Shown here: positions 1-11,474 of the stretch, piece after piece
How positions within the stretch are numbered: the first letter of the stretch is position 1
Layout: each line of letters begins with the position of its first letter
NCBI RefSeq assembly: GCF_021134715.1
Contig: NC_060019.1
Location: forward strand, 9,500,001 to 9,564,000
DNA: 64,000 nucleotides
From: Daphnia pulex
Lineage: Eukaryota; Arthropoda; Branchiopoda; Diplostraca; Daphniidae
Direction of reading: 5' to 3'
Notes under the pieces: model-generated
Database searches by the model: none
The model's input: the letters and a program-made list of their open reading frames with translations, nothing else
Told to the model about the DNA's origin: nothing
Program-made: the position numbers and the translations under genes

Positions 1-1595
1 CAAACAAGCGTAAGTTGACTTAACGCAGTTGACAAAGGGAAACAAAGACACACACAGGCTGGAAAAAGACAGCGGCGTGGGAAAAAAAGGGGCCGTTTTC
101 GCTCTTTTCTATCCATGCGTTAAGTATCTTAGCAACTGCTATAGTTGTTTCTGATTCTTCCCGGTTGATGAACGGAAAGATGTCGCCAATATTCGGGATT
201 GTAACCATTACCGGGTCTTTTTCTATGATCACAACTGCCGACCGACCGCGCACCAGAGGCCATGCAGCGCCGCCTGTTATTTATTCGATTGGAAATAATG
301 ATGGCGCAAACGATAATTCCCCGCCCGTTCTTTTCATCATTTCGTAGCCCAATGTTTCCAGCTCTCCGCGTTGTCCGGGAAACGTGATTCTCTATCGCAT
401 CTAACTTGTTAGTCGTCGTCGTTTCAACAGCGGCCCGATTTTTTCCCCTCCTTTCTGTTTACCTGTAGATTCCCCTAACACTTATTTATTGGGTCCCTTT
501 TTCCGAAAGGTCGATACATATCAACTTTCCAACTGTTCAAACACATTCGCCTGCGTTTGCTTTTTAGCAATTTCTCTCGTCCCCAGAGCGTATGGATGGA
601 TTGATGGATGAAAGCAAAGAGAGAAAAGATAGTGGGGTATAAAAAGAAAGGTCATATTAGTTTGGTTTTCAATGTTGAAACTGAGACGAGATTTTGTGGG
701 CGTTGAATATTTCATGACTAAAAGGATCCCCTTCGGATGTTTACCAAGAAACGAAAGAAACTCACACAAAAATGGAACGAAGCATCTACATAGAGACTTA
801 TAGGTAAATAGAGAGGAGAGGAGAAGGGAGATTACATAAATCCTGGGGTAGTTGAAGTTGAGTATCCGGGGATCGGTTGTGTGTGTATGTGTGTTATTTC
901 TCTCCTTTGCCACCTTCCCCCTCTCTCTACTTCGGTTGACTATGATATGAAAGTTGAAGGTAAGACACGCACTCTCTTTCCCGATCACGAACAGAGGCAC
1001 GTCAACGGCCAGCTGCTGGCTTCCTACCGAATTCATCCCTTTAAACTCAGTCCATAAGAAAAAAAAGGAAAAAGAAAAACTTGCGTCGCATCGCGGCAAG
1101 GCATAAGTAAGAGCCGGGGCAAGTCTTGGGCCGCTTTTCATCTCGGCCATTTTTTGTTGTCATTCGCTTCACGTGTTAAAGAATCGGAGCGTGAGCGCCC
1201 GCTGGCGCTTGCTAATGTCGTGCTTGCAGTCGCCAAATGATGTTTGCTCACGCTCTCCTTTTTTTCACATACATCAAAGCGACGGCGAGCGGCGGTGGTC
1301 TTGATGCGCCAGAAACATGACGCACCGAATCCCCAAACTCTTCTCCACCTATTGTCCATAAATAGAGAATGCGAACGGGGGCGGGTGAGTTGAATGGGAT
1401 CAAGTTGGATCTATGGGTGAATCATGATCAAAATAAGTCGGAAAGAAGTGGATGATGTATATTTTTATTTATTTTTTCTGTTACTGCTTGGATCTCGGCC
1501 AGCAAGAACAGGATTCGTTAGGTCCATGAATTTTCTGCTGCGTGTCCAGAAAGTTGTTTCCAGCATTTCTATTCTCTAAATTACTTTTTTTTCAG
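1..1595. other. Non-coding / unassigned flank
   Basis: No gene is recognised here. ORFs on both strands are short, lack convincing starts or are low complexity. A sequence resembling a splice donor (GGCGG followed by GTGAGT) lies near 1385 on the + strand, so part of the stretch may be a leader exon and intron leading to the segment at 1596. Confidence 0.4.
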
Positions 1596-1687
1596 ATCAC
1601 CCAATCCTGTCGGTGTTGGAATCGCGTGTTTGGGACCGGACAGCCCAAGACTTTGCCAAAAAGCAAAGGGAACGAGTCGTGAGCTAA
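1596..1687 (+). CDS. Candidate terminal exon of an off-window gene
   Basis: A pyrimidine-rich tract ending in TTCAG precedes position 1596. One frame (one base carried from an upstream exon) reads HPILSVLESRVWDRTAQDFA and a further nine residues ending KKQRERVVS, then TAA at 1685-1687. The composition (charged, helix-like) is protein-like and the stop follows at once. Alternatively GTGAGC at 1679 is a splice donor and this is an internal or leader exon. No family is recognised and no upstream partner exon could be placed, so this is tentative. Confidence 0.22.
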
Positions 1688-3553
1688 AGACATGATTGGT
1701 GACATCGTGAAGTTGGATGGATCCCCAAATTCCACCAACAACAGAAAAACACACAATTCAAATTGTGCCCTGTTTTTTTTTTTTTTTTTTATTATTCTAC
1801 CTTTCTACACACGTATATTTAACATATCAAAATCCTCCATCGCCTTTCTTCCCTTATCGCCATTTCACTACTTGGATACCCCCCTCATATATTTTCATTA
1901 CTTTTTCTCGGCATTCTATAATGCCCTTAAAGTTCATTCTATTTCATCTCGTCTATTTTCTAGTCGCCCTACTACTACAATATCTATATGCTATATGCAG
2001 TATTTCGATGACGCTTATTGGCTTCTGACTGTGGAACGGGGAAGTGTTTTTAGCGTGCGCCGCGGATTGAGAGGATGCTTCACCTAAATTTTCCCCTGGC
2101 TTCTCTCGGAGTCGATGAAAAATGCAATCGGGCGAAAGTGCTTGCGACTTTCTAACTCTGAGGCATCATCCGTTGTCGGTCGCCTTGGCTCGGTGTCAAT
2201 GAATGGAAGCCCAAGGAAATTCATGGCGAGAGAGTATAACTAGCAGAAAATAGTAGCAGCGTCTTTTTTTTTCTTTTTCCAGGAAAAAAGAGACGAGCCT
2301 AGAATAACCAATAGATTCAGAGAAATTGTGGGAGCTCTTCTGTTATGACCTTTTTCTTTCTTTCTATTCCAAATGTTGGCAACTTGCTACTTCCAATTGT
2401 CTAATCAAGAGATGTTTCTGTCCTCTTTACTCTCTCTCTCTCTCTCTGTCTCTTTTCCCGTTTCCAACTTGTTCATTTATTTCTTGTTGATGTCAGAGTT
2501 CCCAATTCGCTGCCTTGCTGTCCGTGTTTTATTTGTTCGGTACCTTTTGTGAAGTTGCACAAATCCGGGGTTCTAATTTTATTTTTTTCATTAAAGATTA
2601 ACGCGACTGGCTACCTTTCTCATCCATTTTTTTTTTTTTTTTTTTCTGTTTTGAAGTTTTGCAATTGGAGTGGGAAATATTTGCTTGCTATAGTGTACGA
2701 TGCGTTCCGTCATTCCTCCGCACTGCGCGTTTTCCATGAATTAGTAGTCTAACCGCTTGATTGCTTGCCAATGCGCTTATAGCTTCTCGGTTCTCACTGA
2801 TGAGACTGATTGGCATGTATTTTTAATCCGTTTTATTTTGAGAAATGACGTCACAGCTGACGCACTTGCCAGATCGGATTGATTTGACAAAGAAGTCGGT
2901 CGTGTCAAGTGAAGTTGAGGTCACTTCACTTGCACTTTCTATTGATTACCTGCATTCTTTTCTTGCTAAATTCATTGAAATATCTATTTGCGTATGGTTG
3001 ATTTGCTCTTGTATTCATCCTTACATTTGTACTGAGATGAGTATCGAGTGGTGTTAACTGACTCGTCGCATGCGTTTTCCTAATTCTATCTTGCGACCAT
3101 TCACGTTTCTGCGGCAGTTCCGTAATTCCATATTATATATCATTCATAAGCGATGGCAACACCAAAAAACAAAAGTTGACTTTTTCATATTATAAAATCA
3201 GGGTTGTATTTTTTGAATTCGAAATCGTCTTAAAAACAGACCCGAATTCCAGTATTCGTGGGGCTTTTTACATCCCCGTGAACTATATATATGCCCCTTT
3301 CCATCTTTTCTATTCAGAACAGTATATCTTTTATTTTATTAAATATTATTAATATAATCTTGGATTGGTTTCTGTTATTTTACCCTTTTTTTTTTACTAG
3401 TTCTGGCTCGTGTGGTAATATCTCATACTTTGGGAGTGTTTTCGTCTGGTCCTATTATATCATATTATTTGAAGTAATCATACAGTATATCATTATCAAA
3501 TACAATTTATTAAATGATCCGTGGAAATTGTTTCATTTTTGGAGGGTGTCACA
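1688..3553. other. Intergenic, AT- and pyrimidine-rich
   Basis: Poly-T runs (for example 1773-1790 and 2629-2645), a CT microsatellite near 2431-2450 and AT-rich DNA. No ORF has exon-like boundaries. The right part must hold the 3' UTR of the convergent Elp6 gene. Confidence 0.5.
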
Positions 3554-4300
3554 TCACAAAACAGCGGTGCCCGGAGCAAACATTTTTATTCCACGATCGT
3601 AACATTTGAAATGAAAGTGCTGCTCGGTGAAGGGATGAATATTCCAGTTCACAGTGAGACTACCAGTCAAATCCTTTGATTTTCCAGTCTGCAATCCTTT
3701 TTCAGTGATAACTAAATCACACCAATGAGCCAACAATTGGCTGCACTGAATGACTTCCTTATCAGATGGTGTTACACCCATTGATATTATTAGGGAACCT
3801 TTAGAATTTGTTTGGACAAGAGAGTGACAGTGTTGAAAGAACTTAACTATGTGCTTGGGCTCCACACCTAAACTGAGAAGACAGTCAAGCTCATCAATAA
3901 CCAGTGAAAATGGCTGCTCTACCCAATTGGAGACGACTTCCTGTATACTTAACAGGAGAGTCTGAATTGGGCAGGTGCTTGGATTAAAGAGAAAATCAAA
4001 TGGATTAGAACAATTTTGCAATCTGGAGGAGTCCTTGAGAGTCTGCAGTCCACCGATAAAAACAGCCTGGTTTTTGCTCAGCAAGTTATTCAGATTCCAT
4101 CCAAGGCGAGTTCCAACATTGTGGTAATATCCAACGGAATGATTGAATGAAACTAGACATATTTTTCGGCCTTGTCTAGCACTTTGAGTTAACAGTGAGT
4201 GGAGAAATGGTGAACCATCGTTATGCTGGACGATTATAAGGGATTTTCCATCCATCTGGATTTTGTCCAGCATTAACGCCTTGATCACAGTGTCAGCCAT
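3554..4300 (-). CDS. Elp6: Elongator complex protein 6
   Basis: Predicted 248-residue subunit of the Elongator accessory ring (Elp4-Elp5-Elp6), which supports Elongator in cm5/mcm5 modification of wobble uridine in tRNA. The sequence has the RecA-like fold pattern of ELP6 without a Walker A loop. A first strand reads SLIIVQHNDGSPFLHSLLTQ; then comes a KICLVSFNHSVGYYHNVGTRLG segment typical of the family, and an acidic strand (SLVIDELDCLLSLGVEP) in the Walker B position. Vertebrate ELP6 is about 265 residues, so this is full length. I chose the ATG at 4298-4300, which has a strong context (AAAATGG), over an upstream in-frame TTG. The ORF is intronless, unlike its intron-rich neighbours. It runs away from the TTC39 gene. 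Confidence 0.82.
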   Translation of the reverse strand: MADTVIKALMLDKIQMDGKSLIIVQHNDGSPFLHSLLTQSARQGRKICLVSFNHSVGYYHNVGTRLGWNLNNLLSKNQAVFIGGLQTLKDSSRLQNCSNPFDFLFNPSTCPIQTLLLSIQEVVSNWVEQPFSLVIDELDCLLSLGVEPKHIVKFFQHCHSLVQTNSKGSLIISMGVTPSDKEVIQCSQLLAHWCDLVITEKGLQTGKSKDLTGSLTVNWNIHPFTEQHFHFKCYDRGIKMFAPGTAVL

Positions 4301-5451
4301 TTTCAGCAAAGAGTTAAATAATCTAACAATAAAAAAAAAGATTATTAAAAGTTGACATTAAGACTGAAATTTGTTTACCACGGATTTTTCCAAGCGTATT
4401 CAAAATCTTCCATACAAACATACAAACTAGAACAGAATAGTTAAAGAACCACGTTACGAGTAAACCGGAGTAAACAAAGCAGACTAAAAATGTGACACTG
4501 CCATCTAACATCGCAAACTGATAACTGTATGAAAATTTAATCGAAAATTGGAAAAAACCGCGATTCTACGACACCATCTTTTAGACTTTGATGAAAGTAA
4601 AAAAAAAAATAAAAAAAGATAACTAATTAATCAATCGTTCTTTGCTCTGCTTCATGCGTCTTTTTTTTTTTTCGGTACAGGACAATAGATGCAAACGCTC
4701 ACAAAAATGCACTGGCGTTATGGCGTTTTCTGTCGAAAGAAAAATAACAGTTAAGATTTCACAAGCAAATACTAACTGCAATTTTTAATGAGATTAATAA
4801 GAAAGTAACAGCAAATCTAAATATCATCCTCTTAAACCATCACTCTGTAAGTAGTTGTTTGTTATGTTCTAATGGCCGAAGCCCTTAACTTGAAGCATTG
4901 TAAATACAACTAAAAAACTAGACGGTATTGCCGTATTGGCCGTTCCAAATTATTGATTGATTGACAACAACAACAAAAAACGAGAGTAGTGTACACAACA
5001 CGGTACGAAGTTGATCGAATCCTGCAATTCCAAGAAAAGGCGCTTCACGTTTCGTTAAACTTAAAAGGATAGAGGGAACGCGCGAGCTATCTGTTTACTT
5101 CAAATAGTTAAAAATTTCGAAGATATCCGAATTCAAAGAAATAAGTTCGTTAAGAGTTTAAGACGAGCTTACCGAAGACAAGAGTTCAAGAGATTCAAAA
5201 GTGAAGTAAACATAAAGAGATTATTTTTCTTGGAACCGAAAAAAACCTAATAATATGTTTCTTTTTGCCAGCTTTTTTCCATGGAAAAATACTGCAATTG
5301 GAATGCTATGCTTGTTCCTTGTCCCTTTCCATGTTGAAGAAATATTAATATTGGAGGTCAAACAATCCCCTGGCAATTTATATTACATTGCAACTATATA
5401 TTATTATGTTACAAGTAGTCAAGTACAAGTATACATTACATGCAGTACTGA
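4301..5451. other. Upstream region of Elp6, AT-rich
   Basis: This holds the Elp6 5' UTR and promoter and AT-rich spacer. ORFs here (such as 4323-4511 on the - strand and 5255-5455 on the + strand) are hydrophobic or low complexity and have no recognisable family, so they are not called. Confidence 0.4.
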
Positions 5452-5840
5452 CTAACAGGATGACATGAAAAATCGAACCAAACTTTCTCCTGGATTGATA
5501 TGCTTTTGAAACAAGACTTGCGCAACTAAATCGATATTATAAGCCCTGTTTAGGTGATGCGCCAAACAAATGTAATAAATAATCGATGTAGTTTTGCAAA
5601 ATTCTGTACGATAGAGAGAACTTTTTATTGTTGCTTTGCTACTCATTCAACAATTGTGGGCTTGATCTGCAAATGTGTAAAGATAGTAGTTGTTTGTTTG
5701 GTTTAACAGTAACTTACCATATTGTATACTACACCGACATACTTGTTAGAATTGTTCATGCGCAAAGGTCGATGTAGTCCGTTAAGCGGTAAAACTGGTG
5801 GTCTTTCATCTTCTTTACAGAAAATGGCAACTACGCTTCA
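5452..5840 (-). CDS. Two small overlapping ORFs, unknown
   Basis: On the minus strand an open stretch from about 5838 to 5720 reads ERPPVLPLNGLHRPLRMNNS and on through KYVGVVYNM to a good donor (GTAAGT, 5713-5718 on this strand). If spliced to the TTTGCAG acceptor near 5669, it ends after IKPTIVE at a TGA. That TGA overlaps the ATG at 5644-5646 of a second, 64-codon ORF (starts MSSKATIKSSLYRTEFCKTT, ends RFFMSSC) as ATGA. No ATG was found for the first ORF except an internal one, so a further exon may exist. No family is recognised. It could be a small gene divergent from TTC39, or chance. Confidence 0.25.
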
Positions 5841-5921
5841 TGAATAACAAATAGGTCGGGGCCTGATCGGGCAGTCGATGTATTTATCTTCTCTGCTGGG
5901 AAAGAGAAAGACCAAAAGAAG

Positions 5922-5959
5922 TATAAATACCAGTAGAAAGTTGTCCTTTTCCTTCAGTC
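5922..5959 (+). promoter_or_regulatory. TATA box plus initiator
   Basis: TATAAATA at 5922-5929 is followed by TCAGTC at 5954-5959, the arthropod initiator. The A of the initiator lies about 34 bp after the first T, close to the usual spacing. It faces the TTC39 start codon at 6390, implying a leader of about 430 nt unless spliced. Confidence 0.5.
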
Positions 5960-6389
5960 CAGTAAAGATTTTGGGAAACCGATAATCGAGAACAATGCTG
6001 TTCCTCATCTTAACTTAATTTTTGTGTTCTTGATTTTTCTGCGTGAGATTTGACGATAACTTATATCTCACCTGTTTGGGGATCAAGTCATCTCTGGTAT
6101 CAGCCCATGATTTAGCGCCAATAAATTTTTCTGGGTTCTGTTATCATTATAACCTTATGGTATAGAATGAAGCAAGTGAACTATTAAACATAAAAATAAC
6201 TGAAAAGATCCAAGTTGGCTGTGTATCAACCCTCAGGGACTGTTTGCAATCACATTATAGGTGGGTTCATAATTTTTTTTTCATACAAGTTTTCCTATAA
6301 TTTTAGTTGTTTGGTGTTTAATTCAAATAATAGGCTTTTTGTAGTATACTGATTTGGCGTAGACCACTGTTAGCTAGATTTTGGAAACC

Positions 6390-9300
6390 ATGGCTCTCAA
6401 TGATGATAATACTACTTTTCCCCCTGGAAAAGTAGAAATAGATGACGAAGATGAGGTATGTACTGCTTGATATTTTCCAGTTTTAAATACAGTGGTTAAG
6501 GATCAGCTGTATTTCCAGTAAATTTTGGAATCCTCATGCATCATTCAACCAAATTATTTGTGCTGTTTGGTTTTCAGACAGAACAGTTTTGCTCATTTTT
6601 TGTTGAACATTTTATATAAAATTTATTTTCTTCAGTTTGCAGATCCAATGGAGGAAACCGAAAGCCCATTACAAATTCTGGCTATAAAAAGGTACCAATA
6701 AATGTGATCTCCACAGTCCACACACCCATTTCTATCAAACTTGGATGTTAAAAAGCTAACTGTATGTTGTAATTTTTTAAATATTAATTCTGTGTAGTCC
6801 ATCTCCAAATGGGATGACTTTGGAGACAGCTATTGATCACTGCAGAGAAGCATTAGATTTATTTTTTGATAACAAACTCACAGAGGCAAAAGCAATTATG
6901 GAGCCATGGTAAGAAAAATCTGTTATGAAGTAGTAAGCTTATGTTGTGTAAAAACTGAAATAATGATATTTCCTTTTGCAGGAGTGAAACAAGCTATTAT
7001 CATGCGCTTGGAAACAGTGTTCTTGCTTTTCTCCAAGCCATCCTTACTTTTGAGCAGGTGAATTTTTATTTCTCCTTATAATATATTTTAAAAAAAATCT
7101 ATTTTCATATTGTTGCTGGTGGTTAGCATTTGTACTTCATTAAACATCATGATTTTGCTATCTTTTCTTAGAGGGACATTGGGGTGGCGTTGGATCTCGT
7201 CAAACAGTCAATCGAAATCAGTAATCAGTATAGACGAAAAACTACGCTTACGGAATCTTTTGGCCGAATACTAAAAAGGACCGATTATAATTTATATACC
7301 GAAGGTATTGCATTTTTTTATTGGTTCTGAGATTGGATGAAATTTTATTTTTCATCTGCTCTCAATATTTAGAACAAATTCATGCCGAATTGTGTTTTGC
7401 CGAATCAATGTTGTTGAAAGCAGTTCTGACTTTTACTGAAGACGAAACATTAATGAGCTTTGTAAAAGGTGGTTTGAAAATCCGTTCTTGCTACCAGTCT
7501 TACAAGTATACTTTGCAACTTCTCACTGTACTTAAACGTCAATAATTGCCATTAAATTCTGCTAGGGAATGTTGGAACATGCTTAATCATCGCAAATGGA
7601 CCGATGATCACTATAAAGTTCATTTCGAAAGCGGGGTTCGGCTTGGTGCAGGGTCTTTCAATTTGGTAAAGTTTATTTTTACCTGTTTGATATTTGGAAT
7701 GTCGAAAGAGCTTCGGAAAAATGTTTAGGACATTTTCCATAATCAAAAACCTTTCGTGAAAATCTCGAAATAACTTATGTTTGACATTGAAATATTTATG
7801 CCCATTTTTTGGTTGCGTTCCGTAGATGATTTCGTTACTGCCACAACGTGTTTTGAAGCTTCTTGAGTTCATCGGTTTTAGTGGAAGTCGGGTAAGCATA
7901 AGGAATGTAAATGTAAATTATACGATGTCTGGAATGGAACTGATTTTGAATGTATTGTCTTAACTTTGCAGAGTGTCGGTCTAAGTGAGCTGGAGAAAGG
8001 ATACGAATTGCAGACTAGTATCCGTCGCGTTCTCTGCGCCATTGTCCTACTAGGTTACCATTTAATCGTAGTCTATGTGTTGAGCAACGGCGAAGGAAAT
8101 CTTGTTCAGGCCAATGCTATCTTGGAGGAACAACTGAAAGTAAAGTCTTTATTATTAAATTACAAGTTTTTACTAATCTATACCAATCTTCAACATCCGT
8201 TTTACTAGTTGAAGCCAAACGGCGTTTGGTTCTTGTTCTTCAAAGGGAGATATGAACTTGTGCAAGCTCATGTTGATGATGCCATTGTTTGGTATGAAAG
8301 GTCCTGGCATTCTCAGAATAGCTTTCCGCAGTTTCATCACCTCTGTTTCTGGGAACTCATGTGGGCGCATAGGTAAGTTTTGACGGTCATTCATTTTACG
8401 CTTCGCACTAATATTTGTCCATCAAATCTAGCATGAAAATGAACTGGAAATCAGCAGGGCAATACGCACGACGTCTATTTGAAGAGAGCAGATGGTCAAA
8501 ATGCATATACGCCTATGTCCAGGCTGCATTTTTGTGTATGGACAAGGAAGATGGAAATCTGTCTGATGCTGAACATAGCCGTTTGATCTCTCTCATGCGG
8601 TAAATTAAACCAACAATTCGTGTGTTTTCCTTAAATCAATTCTTAAGTTATTCAACTCGAAACGATTTCTAGGGAGGTACCGTCGTACAAGCAGCGAATA
8701 GCCGGGAAGTCGTTGCCGGCAGAAAAGTTTGTCATAAGGAAGAGCGCCCGCTTTTTTGCGCAAGGTGATAGGCTACGTCTGGCTGCTTTGGAATTGCTCT
8801 ACGTTTGGAATATTTTAAAGATTATTGGGAAAGAGCGGGTTCTTATTCAACCTTGTTATCGTCTCATTGAACGTACCATCAAAGATCTCGAAGCTCGCAA
8901 ACAAGGTAAACTGAAAATGTGAAACCGCGACGCCTTGTACTGTAACTGCAAATTTTTTTTTTCCTGTTCATATTTTCTAGACAAATATTATTCTGATGAT
9001 CTCGCCCTGGCACTGTTGCTGAAAGGGTGTTGTCTTCGCTCTATGAACAGTCCATTGCAAGCCGAAGAATGTTTCCTTCAAGTGTCCAGAATGGAGAAAA
9101 TGTTGCAAGACGATACTTACCTCATCCCTTATAGGTAATATCAATAATTAATAATTACTATGTTTATATTTTAAAAAATTAAAATAACAACAAATTTAAT
9201 ATATTCATTCCAATCAGCGTCGCTGAATTGGGCTTCCTCTATCATTCTCAGGACAAAAACGAACAAGCCATTTTATGGCTTGAAGCCGCAAAGTGAGTGT

Positions 9301-9576
9301 GGAAATGTGGTTCTTTTTGGCGCAGTTTTTCGTGTTATTAATCTTATAATTAATTGAATTTTATCCCGCGCAAATAGAAATAATTATAAGGGCTACAGCT
9401 TAGAATCCAGGCTACATTTTCGCATCCACGCGGCTCTCAGCCAACTCAAGGCACCGACTGAAGAAACTGGACCTGAAGCCGATTACGGTGAAATGGTAAT
9501 GAGTGGTCTCGATAGTGAGTTTCAACAACTTCCAACTAGTTCAGCCGATGAATCAAAACGGACCACTAAGTTATAA
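6390..9576 (+). CDS. TTC39: Tetratricopeptide repeat protein 39 family
   Basis: Fifteen exons: 6390-6455, 6636-6691, 6798-6908, 6982-7057, 7172-7304, 7373-7505, 7566-7665, 7826-7891, 7972-8139, 8209-8372, 8432-8599, 8673-8905, 8981-9134, 9218-9292, 9378-9576. They total 1902 nt and 633 residues, within the range of vertebrate TTC39A/B/C (about 580-680). After a short acidic start the family signature begins (LETAIDHCREALDLFFDNKL), then an ETSYYHALGNSVLAFLQAILTF helix. A GAGSFNLMISLLP block follows, then LKPNGVWFLFFKGRYELVQA and C-terminal TPR-like helices (YSVAELGFLYHSQDKNEQAI). The IML2/TTC39 domain covers nearly all of it. Vertebrate TTC39B is linked to LXR turnover and lipid balance; the invertebrate role is not established. 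The ATG context is AAACCATGG. AATAAA occurs at 9972-9977. Confidence 0.88.
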
Positions 9577-11388
9577 GTAAATCTTAATTATTCAATCGCC
9601 TCTCTTCTTCCTCATGGCGTTTCGCTTTTCCCTCTAAATTAAGAACGATAAAGAAATAGTCACTATTTAATCATGCCCGATGAGTTGTGATTTGGTTGTT
9701 CGCGTTTGATTGCACCGTCTTTGATGACAGATAATCTCGTTTTCGAATAGTACCTTATAAAAATCTTTTTATTTCGTGTTATGGGGGATTTCTACCTAAG
9801 TTTTAAATGTTAATTTCAGGCATTCCAAAATTGTACTGCATTTTAAAATTGGTTGAATTTGGTTATTGTTTGCTCCTCTTTTTTCCAATTTTGCCACACC
9901 AATAACATTAGAATCTATTGGATAGAAAAATTAGAGATGCAGTCAAAATGTTGTTAAATTAAAAGAAAATGAATAAATGAAAAAAGAGAAGGAAATGATA
10001 TGGTAGTCTAAAGACGTGAAAGTAAAAGTGTTGAATGTATTTATCTATTTTTTTTTTATTTTAGTTTTTTTGCTCAAGCTTCTTTTCTTTTCATTTTGGC
10101 GCATCATTGCCAACAGTGAAAGGAAACGGATGAAGCGAAACGGTGAAATGACTCGGGAGATTCGGCTAGAAAAGCAGCAGATGTTGTTCATGCCGTTCTG
10201 CTCCATCGACTTTACCTACGTTCCCGAGAGAATAGCATCATAGATCCTACCTTCCCATCTGTATAAGGATTGACTTGTCGATTTCCACAGGAAGAAAAAA
10301 AAAAGTACTGCATGGTGATAAAGTTCACTCATGCCAACGGCACCGAACTGGATCGATAATCGGCGCTGTTCCTTGTGGAGTAAGTATATTGTTACCCCCT
10401 TTTGTTGATGTAGGGGAACAAAAAAAACCTGTTGGAGGTTCCCCTTTAGGCAGGAGGAGCACCAATCTATTAGCATAGTGAACATGTAGTCTTAACTTTG
10501 GTCTTGACCCAGTTGCGCTTTGAAGGAGAGTTGGACACAATCATTACTCATTTTGAAAGAGTGTCCGCCAAGAGGGGAAAAAAAATTATGTTAACTTACC
10601 TTCGTCGCCATTTATGTTGAAAAGCAAACACGGCGTGGAACCATCAGAGTTGATTATTGGATCGAAAAAGTTGATTTATCGTCTTGGATTGCAGTTGAAA
10701 TCGTGTGTATCGCCCTTCTCTTTTACCCTCGGTGACGTGGCAATCGAAAAACCCATTATTTATCTTGAGATAACAATTTTCCTGTCTTCCTCCTTCCACC
10801 CTTTCCTTTCGGGGGAGAACTCGGTCGTGCAGGAGACAACTTGATTATATCATGTCGTCTCAGCGAGAAGTCCTCTCTGTCTCGTCCGTGTAATTTGTTC
10901 TTCTAGCTTCCTACGACGGAAGGCACAGACAGAAAAACACATACAGAGCGAAACAGCGATGATTGGTTCGATATCTTTCCATTTGATACCTGAAATGGTA
11001 CCCTCTACTCCGGAAGAAAGACGTAAACGCGTAATGGATGTAAGGATTGCGGTGAGGAGGGGAATGGGCCAACGATCAATGTGCCCAACTTGTCGAGCGG
11101 CTGGAATCGATCGGCTCCGGCTGCATATGGTTTGATCCGGATTCCCTTTTAGCCAACTTTTCCTACTAAGATCAAAACTGATTCTACCATGTTTCTTACC
11201 CATTACCAAAAAAACGATCCGGCAGGAGGCTGAAAACGTAAGAATTCCCGCGGGGTCAAATCGACGAACCAAACAATCCTCTAATCACCTCTAATCAACT
11301 GGCTGGTCTACTCCGAGATAATCTCTCTGATGGGAACCGGAAGTTCCCCAACCAAACGGAATTTCTCAATTCGTCTGTGCCCTTGCAG
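9577..11388. other. 3' UTR of TTC39 and spacer
   Basis: The TTC39 3' UTR lies at the left (AATAAA at 9972-9977). The rest has only unsupported ORFs. The longest, 10850-11272 on the - strand (140 codons), has no recognisable domain and no splice context. Confidence 0.45.
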
Positions 11389-11474
11389 AAGTCAGCTGAG
11401 CCAGCAAAAAGATGGCGTGGGCGGAAGACAAAGGGCAATCAAAAAAAAGAAAGGAGAGGACATACTTTTACCAA
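11389..11474 (+). other. Splice-bounded segment, candidate 5' exon
   Basis: TCTGTGCCCTTGCAG precedes 11389 and GTAAGC follows 11474. An ATG at 11412 in a good context opens a frame (MAWAEDKGQSKKRKERTYFY plus Q) that ends in phase 0 and would stay open through the next candidate segment at 13105. It could be a leader exon of the SLC4A11 transcription unit or of a non-coding RNA. No family match is recognised. Confidence 0.3.

Noticed and set aside
20..253. 77-codon minus-strand ORF with a protein-like middle (VVIIEKDPVMVTIPNIGDIF)
   Set aside because: It starts only at GTG, ends in low complexity and has no matching splice sites or family resemblance that I could name. It might be a gene relic, but that is not supportable here.
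10850..11272. 140-codon minus-strand ORF
   Set aside because: No start context, no splice partner and no recognisable motif; Arg/Ser-rich and interleaved with open frames on the other strand.
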